The translations under genes and the position numbers were made by a program. Under the pieces are notes generated by a model that did no database searches, had not been told where the DNA came from, and saw nothing but the letters and a program-made list of their open reading frames with translations. A stretch of 64,000 bases of DNA from Chloroflexota bacterium (lineage in GTDB: Bacteria > Chloroflexota > Anaerolineae > Promineifilales > Promineifilaceae): assembly GCA_024275635.1 (NCBI GenBank), contig JAJRYT010000016.1, forward strand, positions 34,339 through 98,338. The letters are read 5' to 3'. This document shows positions 49,659 through 60,042 of the stretch, one piece after another. Every line of letters starts with the position of its first letter. The stretch's first letter is position 1.

Positions 49659-49693
49659 AAAAACCCTTATACCAAAATTTTCCTTTCACACAT

Positions 49694-49803
49694 GTATCTT
49701 CTCAATAAACTGGGGAGATTACAAAAGTTTTAACAACATATTGTCTGCATAGCGCCCGTTTTGAAACTTTTGTAATCTTTGCCCCGAAATTTTGAGAAGA
49801 TAC
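49694..49803. mobile_element. MITE-like element, copy 3 (110 bp)
   Basis: Identical to copy 1. Perfect 8-bp TSD TCACACAT (49686-49693 and 49804-49811). 35 bp upstream of the cdaA start. Confidence 0.93.
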
Positions 49804-49855
49804 TCACACATCAATAAATGCTTCCAAAACATAATGGGCTGTATTGGCAAATTAT

Positions 49856-49932
49856 AACTGCCCTCCCGAAAGTTAGCCTGACCAGGCCAGCTAACCACTC
49901 GTGAACCTCCAGGAGGATGCCTTAGTAGTTAC
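49856..49932. repeat. CCTCCCGAAAGTT...AACCTCCAGGAGG palindromic repeat, copy 4 (diverged)
   Basis: CTGCCCTCCCGAAAGTTAGCCTGACCAGGCCAGCTAACCACTCGTGAACCTCCAGGAGGATGCCTTAGTAGTTA. Confidence 0.75.
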
Positions 49933-50059
49933 GGTAAATTTTACCTTTTCATCAGCGCTATTAAAAATTAAGCTTAATTGGGAATCAATTTGAACGTGAC
50001 TGCGCGGCCAACAAAGAAAACCAGGTTCAGTTGCCAAAGGCAGATTTACTTTAACATCC

Positions 50060-52333
50060 TCATCTGAGCTGCTGCTTTAACTGTGCCAGCAATTGCTGGT
50101 AACTATTCTCATTTGGCGGGTTCAATTTCAAGATTTTTTCAATTGTCTTGACCGCGCTTTCCGTATGACCTGCTTCCAGTTGAGCCTCCCCTAGTTTATC
50201 CAATAAAGCAATCGCTTCTGGCTGCCGCTTTTGCTGGATATACAACCGGGAGAGTCGATCAACCAAATGGGCATCCGTCGGACGCTGCTCAACCATATCG
50301 CCTAAAATGCCAATAACCTTAGCCCCACGTCCGCTGCGTACCAAATAGATTAAATACTTATCTAACTCCCGAATGGCCTCATTATTTTGCCCTACGCGAT
50401 AATGCAAATCCACCAGCGCAATCGCCGTCCGTTCGTCCTCCGGGTCTAACCGGCGCAGCTCTTTATAAGCTGTCAGCGCCCGCTTCCAATCAAACCGCTG
50501 CATATCAATATCGGCGACGAGTCGTAAAATACGCGCTCGCCACCCTTTGTCTGAGGCCCGCAGTGTTAACTTTAAGGCTTCCTGATATGTTTCACGCGCC
50601 TTATCCACCTGAGCCAATTGGTAATAAGCTTCACCCATCGCTACATAATGTTCCAATGATCGGTCAATCTGTCCGTGTCGCTTTAACAGATCAATGAGAC
50701 GGGCGCGGGTAGAAAGGTCCAGCGGCGATAGTTCGACCACACGCTCAAAAGCCGTTATGGAACTGTTGACGTCACCGCGCACGTGATAAGTATTAGCAAC
50801 GGTTGTGAATTTCCGCGATGCGGCCTCACGTCGTCCCTGTCGGGCCAGCACTTCAGCTAACTGAATATGCGCCGGTAAATAATCGGGGGATAGCTGGATG
50901 GCGCGGTAGGTTTCCTCAACGGCCGTATTATACATCCCCCGCCGCGTATACTCCTGGCTCAAATACAAGGATTCCAAAACCTGCTCCGAACCGGCCGTTA
51001 ACACGTCGCCCAGGATCATCATGCCCGCATCAGAAATAGAATCCAATCGCTGCCGGGCTTGTTTTGCCTTATCTTCCCATCCTTTATGGCTCAAAAACTC
51101 TACCAGGGCATTGGCAAAGGCCGTTGCCTGGTCTCGTTCACCTTTCGTAACCAGGCCATCAGCCAGATTTTCATACAGTTCAATTAAGCGATCCGCCTGG
51201 CTGTGCTGTACCGTTTTCAGATCAACAATTTGTAGCACGTGGATAAAATGCTCAATAGCCTCTTCAATACGGCCGCGTCCACGGTACGATTCGCCCAATG
51301 CAAAATGGCTGGCCAGACGATATTCCCGCTCTTTGAGCGAGGTTTCAAACTCGTGGATAGCATCTTCAAAGCGCAGTTTATCCTGGTACAGTAAGCCCAG
51401 GTTGAAATGAGCTGCCGGGCTTTCCTCACCAGCGTTTATGGCTTGTTCGTAGCAACTAATTGCCTCATTAACCAGGCCGCGCCGCTGATAATCTAATGCC
51501 TGGCTGATGAGGTGATCACGCTGGAGTTTTCCAATATCTGTGTCTTCTTCCTCATCGGCAAACAACCCAACTGCCAGGTGTTCCATCGCCAAACGCCGCG
51601 CATCCTGTACAGGAACGGCCGTTTCCGCTTCTTGTTTATCAGCGTCCCATTCCCCGCTTTCATTCTCTATCGCCATCTGGCGCAACATGCCTGTGACCCC
51701 TGTAGATGAAGCGCTTCCCTGTTCGCCTTTCTCAAAAATGGCCTGACCCTGCTTAATCATCTCAATGGCAGTCAGAATCTCCGGATTGCGGGGGTCTAGA
51801 TGGAGGGCAAGTTGGCACGCTTCCTGCGCTTGTTCATTTTCACCTTGCGCTTGTAAGATTTGAGCAATAGACAGGTACTCTTGAATGGCGCTACGCACAG
51901 CGCCTTGTCGTTGATAAATGGAGGCTAATCGCTGGTGCGCTCGCAGCAAATTCGGCTCTAATCGGGCGGCGCGGTGCCAATTATCCATGGCTTCGTTCAA
52001 CTGGCGGCGGCTCAAGGCCATTTCGCCCAGGGCCATGTAGGTTTTTCCGGCCTCGCTAGTTCGCCCTAACTGTTCTTGCATTTCGGCGACTTTACGCAAA
52101 TAGATGACGTTACCGCGAGAGTTACGCGCTGCCAATTTATAATTTTCCAGCGCTTTTTCTAGCTGCGTTAACCCCATGTGAGCATCACCCAACCCGGCAT
52201 AGGGGGCCGGCTCATCGGGAGAAATGCCAACGGCCGTTTCAAACGCCCGAATAGCCTCTACCCAACGTTGGTCCCACAGGTACGAATGACCTTTATTTAG
52301 TGAATCTTCGTATAGAGCCTTTTCATTAGCCAC
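50060..52333 (-). CDS. Tetratricopeptide-repeat protein
   Basis: Many TPR units, e.g. 'YAGLGDAHMGLTQLEKALENYKLAARNSRGN', 'AAHFNLGLLYQDKLRFEDAIHEFETSLK'. Confidence 0.9.
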   Translation of the reverse strand: MANEKALYEDSLNKGHSYLWDQRWVEAIRAFETAVGISPDEPAPYAGLGDAHMGLTQLEKALENYKLAARNSRGNVIYLRKVAEMQEQLGRTSEAGKTYMALGEMALSRRQLNEAMDNWHRAARLEPNLLRAHQRLASIYQRQGAVRSAIQEYLSIAQILQAQGENEQAQEACQLALHLDPRNPEILTAIEMIKQGQAIFEKGEQGSASSTGVTGMLRQMAIENESGEWDADKQEAETAVPVQDARRLAMEHLAVGLFADEEEDTDIGKLQRDHLISQALDYQRRGLVNEAISCYEQAINAGEESPAAHFNLGLLYQDKLRFEDAIHEFETSLKEREYRLASHFALGESYRGRGRIEEAIEHFIHVLQIVDLKTVQHSQADRLIELYENLADGLVTKGERDQATAFANALVEFLSHKGWEDKAKQARQRLDSISDAGMMILGDVLTAGSEQVLESLYLSQEYTRRGMYNTAVEETYRAIQLSPDYLPAHIQLAEVLARQGRREAASRKFTTVANTYHVRGDVNSSITAFERVVELSPLDLSTRARLIDLLKRHGQIDRSLEHYVAMGEAYYQLAQVDKARETYQEALKLTLRASDKGWRARILRLVADIDMQRFDWKRALTAYKELRRLDPEDERTAIALVDLHYRVGQNNEAIRELDKYLIYLVRSGRGAKVIGILGDMVEQRPTDAHLVDRLSRLYIQQKRQPEAIALLDKLGEAQLEAGHTESAVKTIEKILKLNPPNENSYQQLLAQLKQQLR

Positions 52334-52354
52334 GAAGAAACCTCCACTTACGCT

Positions 52355-53272
52355 CTATTTTGTCAACAACTCAACCAAAATTGCCTTCTGGGCATGCATC
52401 CGGTTTTCCGCTTGTGGAAACAGAGCCGAATTGGGGCCGTCAGCCACCTCATCTGTGATCTCTTCGCCGCGATGCGCCGGTAGACAGTGCAATACAATAC
52501 AATCCGGCTTAGCTCGACTAATCAATTGCTGATTAACTTGGTAAGGAGGAAAGATTTTGAGACGTTCGGCCCTTTCCGCTTCCTGCCCCATACTGGTCCA
52601 AACATCCGTGTAAATGATATCAGCATCAATTACTGCCTGAGCCGGGTCTTCAAACACCTCAACTTTAGCCCCCGCTGTGCTAAACTGCCGCCCCAGAGCC
52701 AGGTCATCCTCCTTCAGCGCGTATCTGGGCGGCGTAGCAATAGCAAAATGGGAACCCAACTTCATCGCCGCAAACAGCAGCGAACGAGCCACATTGTTGG
52801 CATCGCCCACATAAACCATCTTCAGCCCTTCTGTTCGACCCTTATGCTCCAAAATAGTCAAAAAATCGGCCAACGCCTGCGCCGGATGGTTATAATCCGA
52901 CAACCCATTAATAATGGGCACAGAGCTGTACTTGGCCAATTCCAGAATATGATCATGAGCAAACACACGGGCCATCACCGCATCCACATAACCAGATAAA
53001 ACGCGGGCAACATCAGCCACGCTCTCTCGGCCCCCCATCTTAATCTCAGCCGGAGACATGTAAAAAGCATAGCCGCCCAGGTGTACCATACCCATTTCAA
53101 AAGAAACACGGGTACGCAATGATGGCTTCTGGAAAACAAGGGCCAAACTCTTCCCCTGCAGCAGGGGTTTGTTCCCGCCGTCGCGCCATTCCATCTTAAG
53201 CTTGATGGCTAAATCTAATAAATTACGTAGTTCATGTGGGGTTAAATCAGCAATGCTTAGGAAATGTTTCAC
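52355..53272 (-). CDS. argF: Ornithine carbamoyltransferase
   Basis: '[21 protein letters not shown]', 'VMARVFAH', '[12 protein letters not shown]', '[16 protein letters not shown]', '[14 protein letters not shown]'. Confidence 0.96.
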   Translation of the reverse strand: MKHFLSIADLTPHELRNLLDLAIKLKMEWRDGGNKPLLQGKSLALVFQKPSLRTRVSFEMGMVHLGGYAFYMSPAEIKMGGRESVADVARVLSGYVDAVMARVFAHDHILELAKYSSVPIINGLSDYNHPAQALADFLTILEHKGRTEGLKMVYVGDANNVARSLLFAAMKLGSHFAIATPPRYALKEDDLALGRQFSTAGAKVEVFEDPAQAVIDADIIYTDVWTSMGQEAERAERLKIFPPYQVNQQLISRAKPDCIVLHCLPAHRGEEITDEVADGPNSALFPQAENRMHAQKAILVELLTK

Positions 53273-53454
53273 TTTTCACAGTCTCCAGGCAATCATTGAG
53301 AGGATATGTATTTTGGAAAAAGTATACCACAGGCAAAAATAAGAAGAAAGAATTCACATAACTTGTTGTGCCCGATAGGTTATGGTAAGATAATCGACGC
53401 AGAGGGATGTCACTAGGATTCCGTCCCATTAGGGCAAATGAAAGTAGGTGACAA

Positions 53455-54495
53455 ATGGATATGATTCAGGAACGACCGGGAACAGCAGCCCTAATTGCCT
53501 TTGTGCTAGGGCTATTTATTGGTTTGTTCGCGCTGGGTTGGTGGCTATGGCCCGTACAGTGGACCGATGCCGGCCCACAACATTTGGCAGCCGTTGATCA
53601 AGCGCAATATATTCGCACTGTGGCCGAACTGTATTCATATCAGGGCGACCAACAAAAAGTCCGCGATGCACTCGGCGGTTGGGGCGGCGATGTGGCCGCC
53701 TGCCAACTGGCAGCAACTTCAACCGACCTAGCCGATGCCTCACGATTGGAAGCTGTCGCTGCCGTTGTAAACAATCAGGGCTGCGACGCCATCAGCTCCG
53801 AAACACCGGTTGAACCAACCACTACTGATGACGAGGGTGGCGGTTCGCTAAATACTGTTTGGCTATTAGCGGTGTTATTGGTGATATTGGGAGCCGCTAT
53901 CTGGTTTGTCATAAGCCGTCGCAACAGCTTAATGGCCGGAGATGGTGGATCGCCACGATACGCCGATATTCCCGACAGCGCGCCAGTAATCAGCAATTCT
54001 GATGTTGTCACTACGCCGTTAGCCCGTTTCCAATCAACGTACACATTTGGACATGATTCCTATGATGATTCTTTCAGCATTGAAAATTCTAATGGGGAAT
54101 TTCTGGGCGAATGCGGCGTAGGTATTTCCGAATCAATTGGCACAGATGCGCCAAAGAATGTGACGGCGTTGGAAGTGTGGCTCTTTGATAAGAATGATAT
54201 TCGCACGGTGACGAAGGTAATCATGAGCGACCACGCTTTCTTTGATGAAGCGTTAAAGGCAAAGCTGGCCCCCAAGGGTGAGCCGGTTTTGGCCCGCGAG
54301 AATGAAACTATCGTGTTGGAAACCGCGTCGCTGATTATCAATGCTGAAATCAAGGGTTTGCAATATGGCACGGGTACGCTGCCGCCACAGAGCTTCTTTG
54401 AACAGGTGACGCTTGAATTATCGGCCTGGGCAAAGCAAGGGGATTATGACGAGCCGGATATTGTTGGTCGTGTAGATGAGATTATGAATTATTAG
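53455..54495 (+). CDS. Hypothetical membrane protein with two TM segments
   Basis: 'AALIAFVLGLFIGLFALGWWLWPVQWTDAGP' and 'VWLLAVLLVILGAAIWFVISRR'. Confidence 0.7.
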   Translation: MDMIQERPGTAALIAFVLGLFIGLFALGWWLWPVQWTDAGPQHLAAVDQAQYIRTVAELYSYQGDQQKVRDALGGWGGDVAACQLAATSTDLADASRLEAVAAVVNNQGCDAISSETPVEPTTTDDEGGGSLNTVWLLAVLLVILGAAIWFVISRRNSLMAGDGGSPRYADIPDSAPVISNSDVVTTPLARFQSTYTFGHDSYDDSFSIENSNGEFLGECGVGISESIGTDAPKNVTALEVWLFDKNDIRTVTKVIMSDHAFFDEALKAKLAPKGEPVLARENETIVLETASLIINAEIKGLQYGTGTLPPQSFFEQVTLELSAWAKQGDYDEPDIVGRVDEIMNY

Positions 54496-54521
54496 TCAGC
54501 ATTTCAGGTTAGAGAATAAGC

Positions 54522-54550
54522 AAGAGCTAGAGGCCAAACCTCTAGCTCTT
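54522..54550. terminator. Bidirectional terminator between convergent genes
   Basis: AAGAGCTAGAGG-ccaaa-CCTCTAGCTCTT followed by TTC. Confidence 0.8.
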
Positions 54551-54590
54551 TTCATTAAACAGGTCTGATTGCTGACGGACTGATTGCTTT

Positions 54591-55745
54591 TTATGCCGGG
54601 TGGTAAGGGTCGAACAGTTTTTGCCATTCGTCGAGGGCGTAACGATCGGTCATGCCGGCGATGTAGTCGGTAACGACGCGGTGCAAGGGGGTATGATTAA
54701 GCCATTCTTGGGCGGCAACGGGCAGCATTTGCGGCTCTTTGAGGTAGGCGTGGAACATTTCGGAGATGAATCGTTCGGCTTTCGCCTGCATACGCATGAG
54801 GCGGTAGTGGCGGTACATGCGCTGGTAGAGGAATTGTTTGAGCTGGCGCACTTTGACGGCAAATTCGGCGGAGTAGCCGACGAGGTTGTCGCGATGGGTT
54901 TGGACTTTTTCAGGGGAATCGATCTGGTAGGCGGTCAGGTTGTCGGCGGTGTTATTCAGGATGTCGCTTATGGTACGGCCGATTAGCTCGCGTATGATTT
55001 CATGACGGATGAGGTGGGTGAAGGAACGGCCGTTCTTCCATCCTACCGTATCCCGCAACTCCTGCCAGATCGTTAATTCATCCAAATCGTCCGGCGTAAA
55101 CAACCCGGCCCGCAGCCCATCATCCAGATCATGGGCATTGTACGCCGACTCATCGGCCAGGTTAGCGATCTGCGCTTCCAATGAGGCCCGTTTTTCCGGC
55201 TCGTAGCCTGCCGCCTCGCTCTGATCGTAATCTGTTTCGTGTTTCAGCATCCCTTCCCGCGTTTCATAGGTCAGGTTCAACCCTTTGAAGCCAGGATAAC
55301 GCTCTTCCAGTTCCGTGACCACGCGGAAACTTTGTGTGTTATGATTGAACCCGCCGTCTTCTTTCATCAAGCGGTTGAGCACATATTCTCCGGCATGGCC
55401 GAACGGCGAATGGCCCAAATCATGCGCCAGGCAAATGGCCTCAGTTAAATCCTGGTTGACGCCCAGCCCCCGCGCCAGGGAACGCCCTAATTGAGCTACT
55501 TCCAGGGTATGGGTAAGGCGGGTGCGGTAATGATCGCCCTCGTAGAAGACAAAGACCTGGGTCTTATATTCCAGTCGGCGGAAAGCGGTCGTATGTAGGA
55601 TTCGATCCCGATCCCGTTCAAAAGCGGTGCGGGTGGCGGATTCTTTTTCTGGATGAACCCGACCACGTGAAGCGGCGCTTTTTAACGCATAGGGCGCGAG
55701 GACGGCCGTTTCAATTTCTTCCAACTTATCACGTTTATACAACAT
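54591..55745 (-). CDS. dgt: Deoxyguanosinetriphosphate triphosphohydrolase-like (HD domain)
   Basis: 'FRRLEYKTQVFVFYEGDHYRTRLTHTLEVAQLGRSLARGL', 'AICLAHDLGHSPFGHAGE'. Confidence 0.94.
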   Translation of the reverse strand: MLYKRDKLEEIETAVLAPYALKSAASRGRVHPEKESATRTAFERDRDRILHTTAFRRLEYKTQVFVFYEGDHYRTRLTHTLEVAQLGRSLARGLGVNQDLTEAICLAHDLGHSPFGHAGEYVLNRLMKEDGGFNHNTQSFRVVTELEERYPGFKGLNLTYETREGMLKHETDYDQSEAAGYEPEKRASLEAQIANLADESAYNAHDLDDGLRAGLFTPDDLDELTIWQELRDTVGWKNGRSFTHLIRHEIIRELIGRTISDILNNTADNLTAYQIDSPEKVQTHRDNLVGYSAEFAVKVRQLKQFLYQRMYRHYRLMRMQAKAERFISEMFHAYLKEPQMLPVAAQEWLNHTPLHRVVTDYIAGMTDRYALDEWQKLFDPYHPA

Positions 55746-55765
55746 CGTTCACGTCCTCGTAAATA

Positions 55766-55820
55766 AACCTCCGGGAGGTTTCTTCAACGGCCTTAGCAAC
55801 GCCCAAAACCTCCCGGAGGC
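55766..55820. repeat. AACCTCCGGGAGGTT...AAACCTCCCGGAGG palindromic repeat, copy 5
   Basis: Read directly, upstream of dgt. Confidence 0.75.
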
Positions 55821-56004
55821 TGGTTCAAAACTCCCAGAAGAACAGAGCGATTAATGGCGAAACGCACAAACCCATCCCCGCTCACCCACTCATCATTGGC
55901 AACCTTGCCCACTTGCCTACTTGCAATCTGATTATGACAAGTGTAACATAATCATAAATCTTCGGCTATCGTCACCGCCCATTAATTCCCAGAGGGGTGT
56001 GTCC

Positions 56005-56646
56005 ATGCAAAAATCTCAGTCCGTCATTATTTTTACCATTATCATCATGGCTATCATCCTCGGCGTCGGCAGCTTTCTAGCATTGTCTTATGTGCGCCGC
56101 CGCCCGGAATTACCGGCGGGCAGCTTTCAGACAACCGTCGAAGGGGTGGATGTGGTGGTGGGCCTGGACCCGGCCAAACAAGTCCTGTTGCTCAATCCGC
56201 CGCCGGTGCAGAGCGACTTGCCCCCTGGCGACCAGACAACCGAACCGGCAGCCGACCAATCGACTCAGGGGCAGCAGCAGCCGACTGCTACGCCACTCCC
56301 ACCCGAACCCACGCCGACACCTATACCAGACGCTGTCGTATTTATTGATTATTTAGTGCAGGCCAACGACAGCATGTATAGTGTCGCCCAACGAATGGAT
56401 ACATCTATCACACTCATGGCCCAGGAAGGCATTGCTCAAGATAATCTTATCCCTGGGCAAACGATAAAACTGCCCATCGGCAATCCTGCGTATTGTCCGG
56501 GACAACGGCCTTACGCCGTGGGTGAAGGAGACACTGCTTTTAGCGTCAGCCGCCGCTTTAACATGACGGTGGAAGCGTTGAGAACTATTAACAACCTGGA
56601 TGAAAATTATACGATTTTGGCCGGCGGCATTTTGTGTGTGCCGTAG
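56005..56646 (+). CDS. LysM-domain membrane-anchored protein
   Basis: N-terminal TM; 'YLVQANDSMYSVAQRMDTSITLMAQEG.IAQDNLIPGQTIKLP' and a second LysM-like unit. Confidence 0.82.
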   Translation: MQKSQSVIIFTIIIMAIILGVGSFLALSYVRRRPELPAGSFQTTVEGVDVVVGLDPAKQVLLLNPPPVQSDLPPGDQTTEPAADQSTQGQQQPTATPLPPEPTPTPIPDAVVFIDYLVQANDSMYSVAQRMDTSITLMAQEGIAQDNLIPGQTIKLPIGNPAYCPGQRPYAVGEGDTAFSVSRRFNMTVEALRTINNLDENYTILAGGILCVP

Positions 56647-56690
56647 GCAAGCCGTCAAATTCATCCGGCCGGAGCATGAGGCCGTAAAAA

Positions 56691-57836
56691 GTGAAGATGG
56701 GACGATTTCGTTGTGGGTTTTTGGGAGTTATCTCCCTAGTCGTTCTGGTGACAGCTTGCCGGACAATACCGGGGGTTGAACCGGCGACGGCCGTCCCCCT
56801 GGAACCGGGTCTGCCTCCCCCCACCGCGACCTCGACAGCAGCGGCAACCCGTCTGGCGCAGCAGGCCAGCAGCGCGGCGGTAAAAGCGACGCCAATCCCG
56901 CCCGGTTTGAGCCGCACTGACCCACTGCCGTTCTTGGAAACGGCCGTCTCGCCCCATTGGGAGGTCAACATCCGGGAAATCTTACGCGGCGACGAAGCCT
57001 GGCAAATCATCCAATCCGTTAACCCGTTCAACAAACCGGCCGGGGATGGCTGGGAATATCTCCTGCTCAACCTTCAAATCCGCAACACATACACAGATGA
57101 TGGAACCCACCGCCTCAGCCTGACGGTAACCGGGGACCGGCGGGTAACGCATTATAGTTTTAATGCCAGTGTTGTCGTGCCGGAACCACGGCTGGAGATG
57201 ATACTGCCTGGCGGGGCAGCGCATGAGGGCTGGCTGCCCTTCCGCATCCATTACGGCGAAGAGAACCTCATGCTGGTCATGGAAGATGGCAGCGCGTATG
57301 ATGAACCGGCCCGTTACCTGGCCTTATCGAAGGGGGCGGCGGTGGAAACGGAAACGGCCGTCCTGTCCGCCATTACCCCCACCAGTTTAGGAACCGATCT
57401 CTCCCAGCCCGCCCCGCCCGGACAGACAACAACCAGCGATAACTGGCAGGTGACTTTGTTGGCTGTGACTCGCGGCGAAGCGGCCTGGCAGGCTATTTAC
57501 GAAACCAACCAGTTCAACGATCCGCCGCTGGAAGGTATGGAATACCTGCTGCTCCGGGTACGGGTGCGCTACATCGGCGCGAAAGAGCAAGGGCAATCCT
57601 TAACGGATCGCGCATTCTTCCTCACTGACAGGGGCGGCAAGACGTATCCACGGCCGGTTGTTGTCCAGCCACCGCCCGACCTCCTGGCGCGCCTGTTTCC
57701 CGGCGGCGAAACAGAGGGTATTATTGTGCATCTGGCTGAAGCTCAACGAAAAAACCTAGTATTGGTCTTTGAGTCCCCGGTTTACGGGGCCGCAGCCGAT
57801 ACGCGCTACTTTTCATTGGGCGATTACGGCCGTTAA
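56691..57836 (+). CDS. Lipoprotein with two DUF4352-like domains
   Basis: Lipobox 'VLVTACRT'; duplicated 'WEVNIREILRGDEAWQIIQSVNPFNKPAGDGWEYLLLNLQIRN' / 'WQVTLLAVTRGEAAWQAIYETNQFNDPPLEGMEYLLLRVRVRY'. Confidence 0.72.
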   Translation: MKMGRFRCGFLGVISLVVLVTACRTIPGVEPATAVPLEPGLPPPTATSTAAATRLAQQASSAAVKATPIPPGLSRTDPLPFLETAVSPHWEVNIREILRGDEAWQIIQSVNPFNKPAGDGWEYLLLNLQIRNTYTDDGTHRLSLTVTGDRRVTHYSFNASVVVPEPRLEMILPGGAAHEGWLPFRIHYGEENLMLVMEDGSAYDEPARYLALSKGAAVETETAVLSAITPTSLGTDLSQPAPPGQTTTSDNWQVTLLAVTRGEAAWQAIYETNQFNDPPLEGMEYLLLRVRVRYIGAKEQGQSLTDRAFFLTDRGGKTYPRPVVVQPPPDLLARLFPGGETEGIIVHLAEAQRKNLVLVFESPVYGAAADTRYFSLGDYGR

Positions 57837-57876
57837 AAAGCAAACAAATACCACTCGCCACTTTTTGGAGGTCATT

Positions 57877-58260
57877 TTGAATTGGATTGCGATCATGGTT
57901 GGCGGCGCGACCGGCGCGCTGCTCCGTTATTTAGTTTCCGGCTGGGCCTACGTCTGGCTGGGCGAAGGATTCCCCTGGGGCACACTCAGCGTTAACTTAA
58001 TTGGCTCATTTCTAATTGGCTTTCTCTGGCGGTTGTTTGACCAGATTACCATCGCACCCAATACGCGCACCCTGATTTTTGTGGGCGGATTAGGCGCATT
58101 TACCACTTTTTCGACGTATGGCTTAGAGAGTTTGAACTTACTGCGCAGCGGACAGTATAAATTAGGGCTGTTAAATATTTTGGGCAGCAATGTGCTAGGC
58201 GTTTTGTTTGTCTTTCTGGGGTTTGTCGCCGCCCGCGCCTTGCTGGCTCAGGGGCAATAG
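57877..58260 (+). CDS. crcB: Fluoride ion transporter CrcB/Fluc (probable TTG start)
   Basis: 'GGATGALLRYLVSG', 'WGTLSVNLIGSFLIGFL', 'GGLGAFTTFSTYGLE'. GGAGG upstream of TTG. Confidence 0.92.
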   Translation: MNWIAIMVGGATGALLRYLVSGWAYVWLGEGFPWGTLSVNLIGSFLIGFLWRLFDQITIAPNTRTLIFVGGLGAFTTFSTYGLESLNLLRSGQYKLGLLNILGSNVLGVLFVFLGFVAARALLAQGQ

Positions 58261-58271
58261 GAGGTGGAACG

Positions 58272-58619
58272 ATGAAGTTGTTTAAGGACGGGCTGCTGCT
58301 GCGGATTCTTATTGGCGAACGAGACACCTACCAAGGACGGCCGTTACACGAACAAATCGTCCAAAAAGCGAAAGAGCTAGACCTGGCCGGAGCCACCGTC
58401 ATTCGCGGCATGATGGGGTTTGGCGCTAACAGCCGCATCCACACGACCAAATTGCTGCGGCTTTCCCAGGACATGCCGCTGGTGATTGAGATTGTGGACA
58501 GCGAGGCGTACATCAACCGCCTGCTGCCCCATCTGGACGAGATGATGATTGAAGGGCTGGTGACGCTAGAAAAAGCAACCGTTATCCAATACGGCCGTCG
58601 CCGGCGTGAAAAAGAGTGA
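58272..58619 (+). CDS. DUF190 domain-containing protein
   Basis: 'LRILIGERDTYQGRPLHEQIVQKAKELDLAGATVIRGMMGFGANSRIHT'; adjacent to crcB. Confidence 0.92.
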   Translation: MKLFKDGLLLRILIGERDTYQGRPLHEQIVQKAKELDLAGATVIRGMMGFGANSRIHTTKLLRLSQDMPLVIEIVDSEAYINRLLPHLDEMMIEGLVTLEKATVIQYGRRRREKE

Positions 58620-58658
58620 TGTCTACCGTATAATGCATAAAAATGTAACGCTGTTCCA

Positions 58659-58691
58659 AGATTGGTTCAACCTTAAAGATTGAACCAATCT
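58659..58691. repeat. AGATTGGTTCAA...TTGAACCAATCT hairpin (copy 2)
   Basis: AGATTGGTTCAACCTTAAAGATTGAACCAATCT; same arms as 17717-17749. Confidence 0.85.
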
Positions 58692-58743
58692 TTGTCCGCT
58701 TACGTTCTATAATACGACAACACAGACAACACAAGAGAAGACA

Positions 58744-59958
<1,215 letters not shown>

Positions 59959-59975
59959 ACATTCGCAATTAACTC

Positions 59976-60022
59976 AGCGGTTTGAGAGACCAGAGATTAG
60001 TAGTCTCTAAATCTCTGGTCTC
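59976..60022. repeat. Heptamer-like inverted repeat GAGACCAGAGATTAG...CTCTAAATCTCTGGTCTC
   Basis: Read directly between pgk and the PAS kinase; same unit style as 34991-35061. Confidence 0.7.
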
Positions 60023-60042
60023 AGAATGACACAGTAACAAAT

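Noticed and set aside
49694-49803. Riboswitch or structured RNA upstream of cdaA
   Set aside because: The same 110-bp sequence occurs at two unrelated loci with different 8-bp TSDs, so transposition explains it better.
58261-58271. Fluoride riboswitch associated with crcB
   Set aside because: No recognisable fluoride-riboswitch consensus found by eye upstream of 57877; the intergenic space is short.
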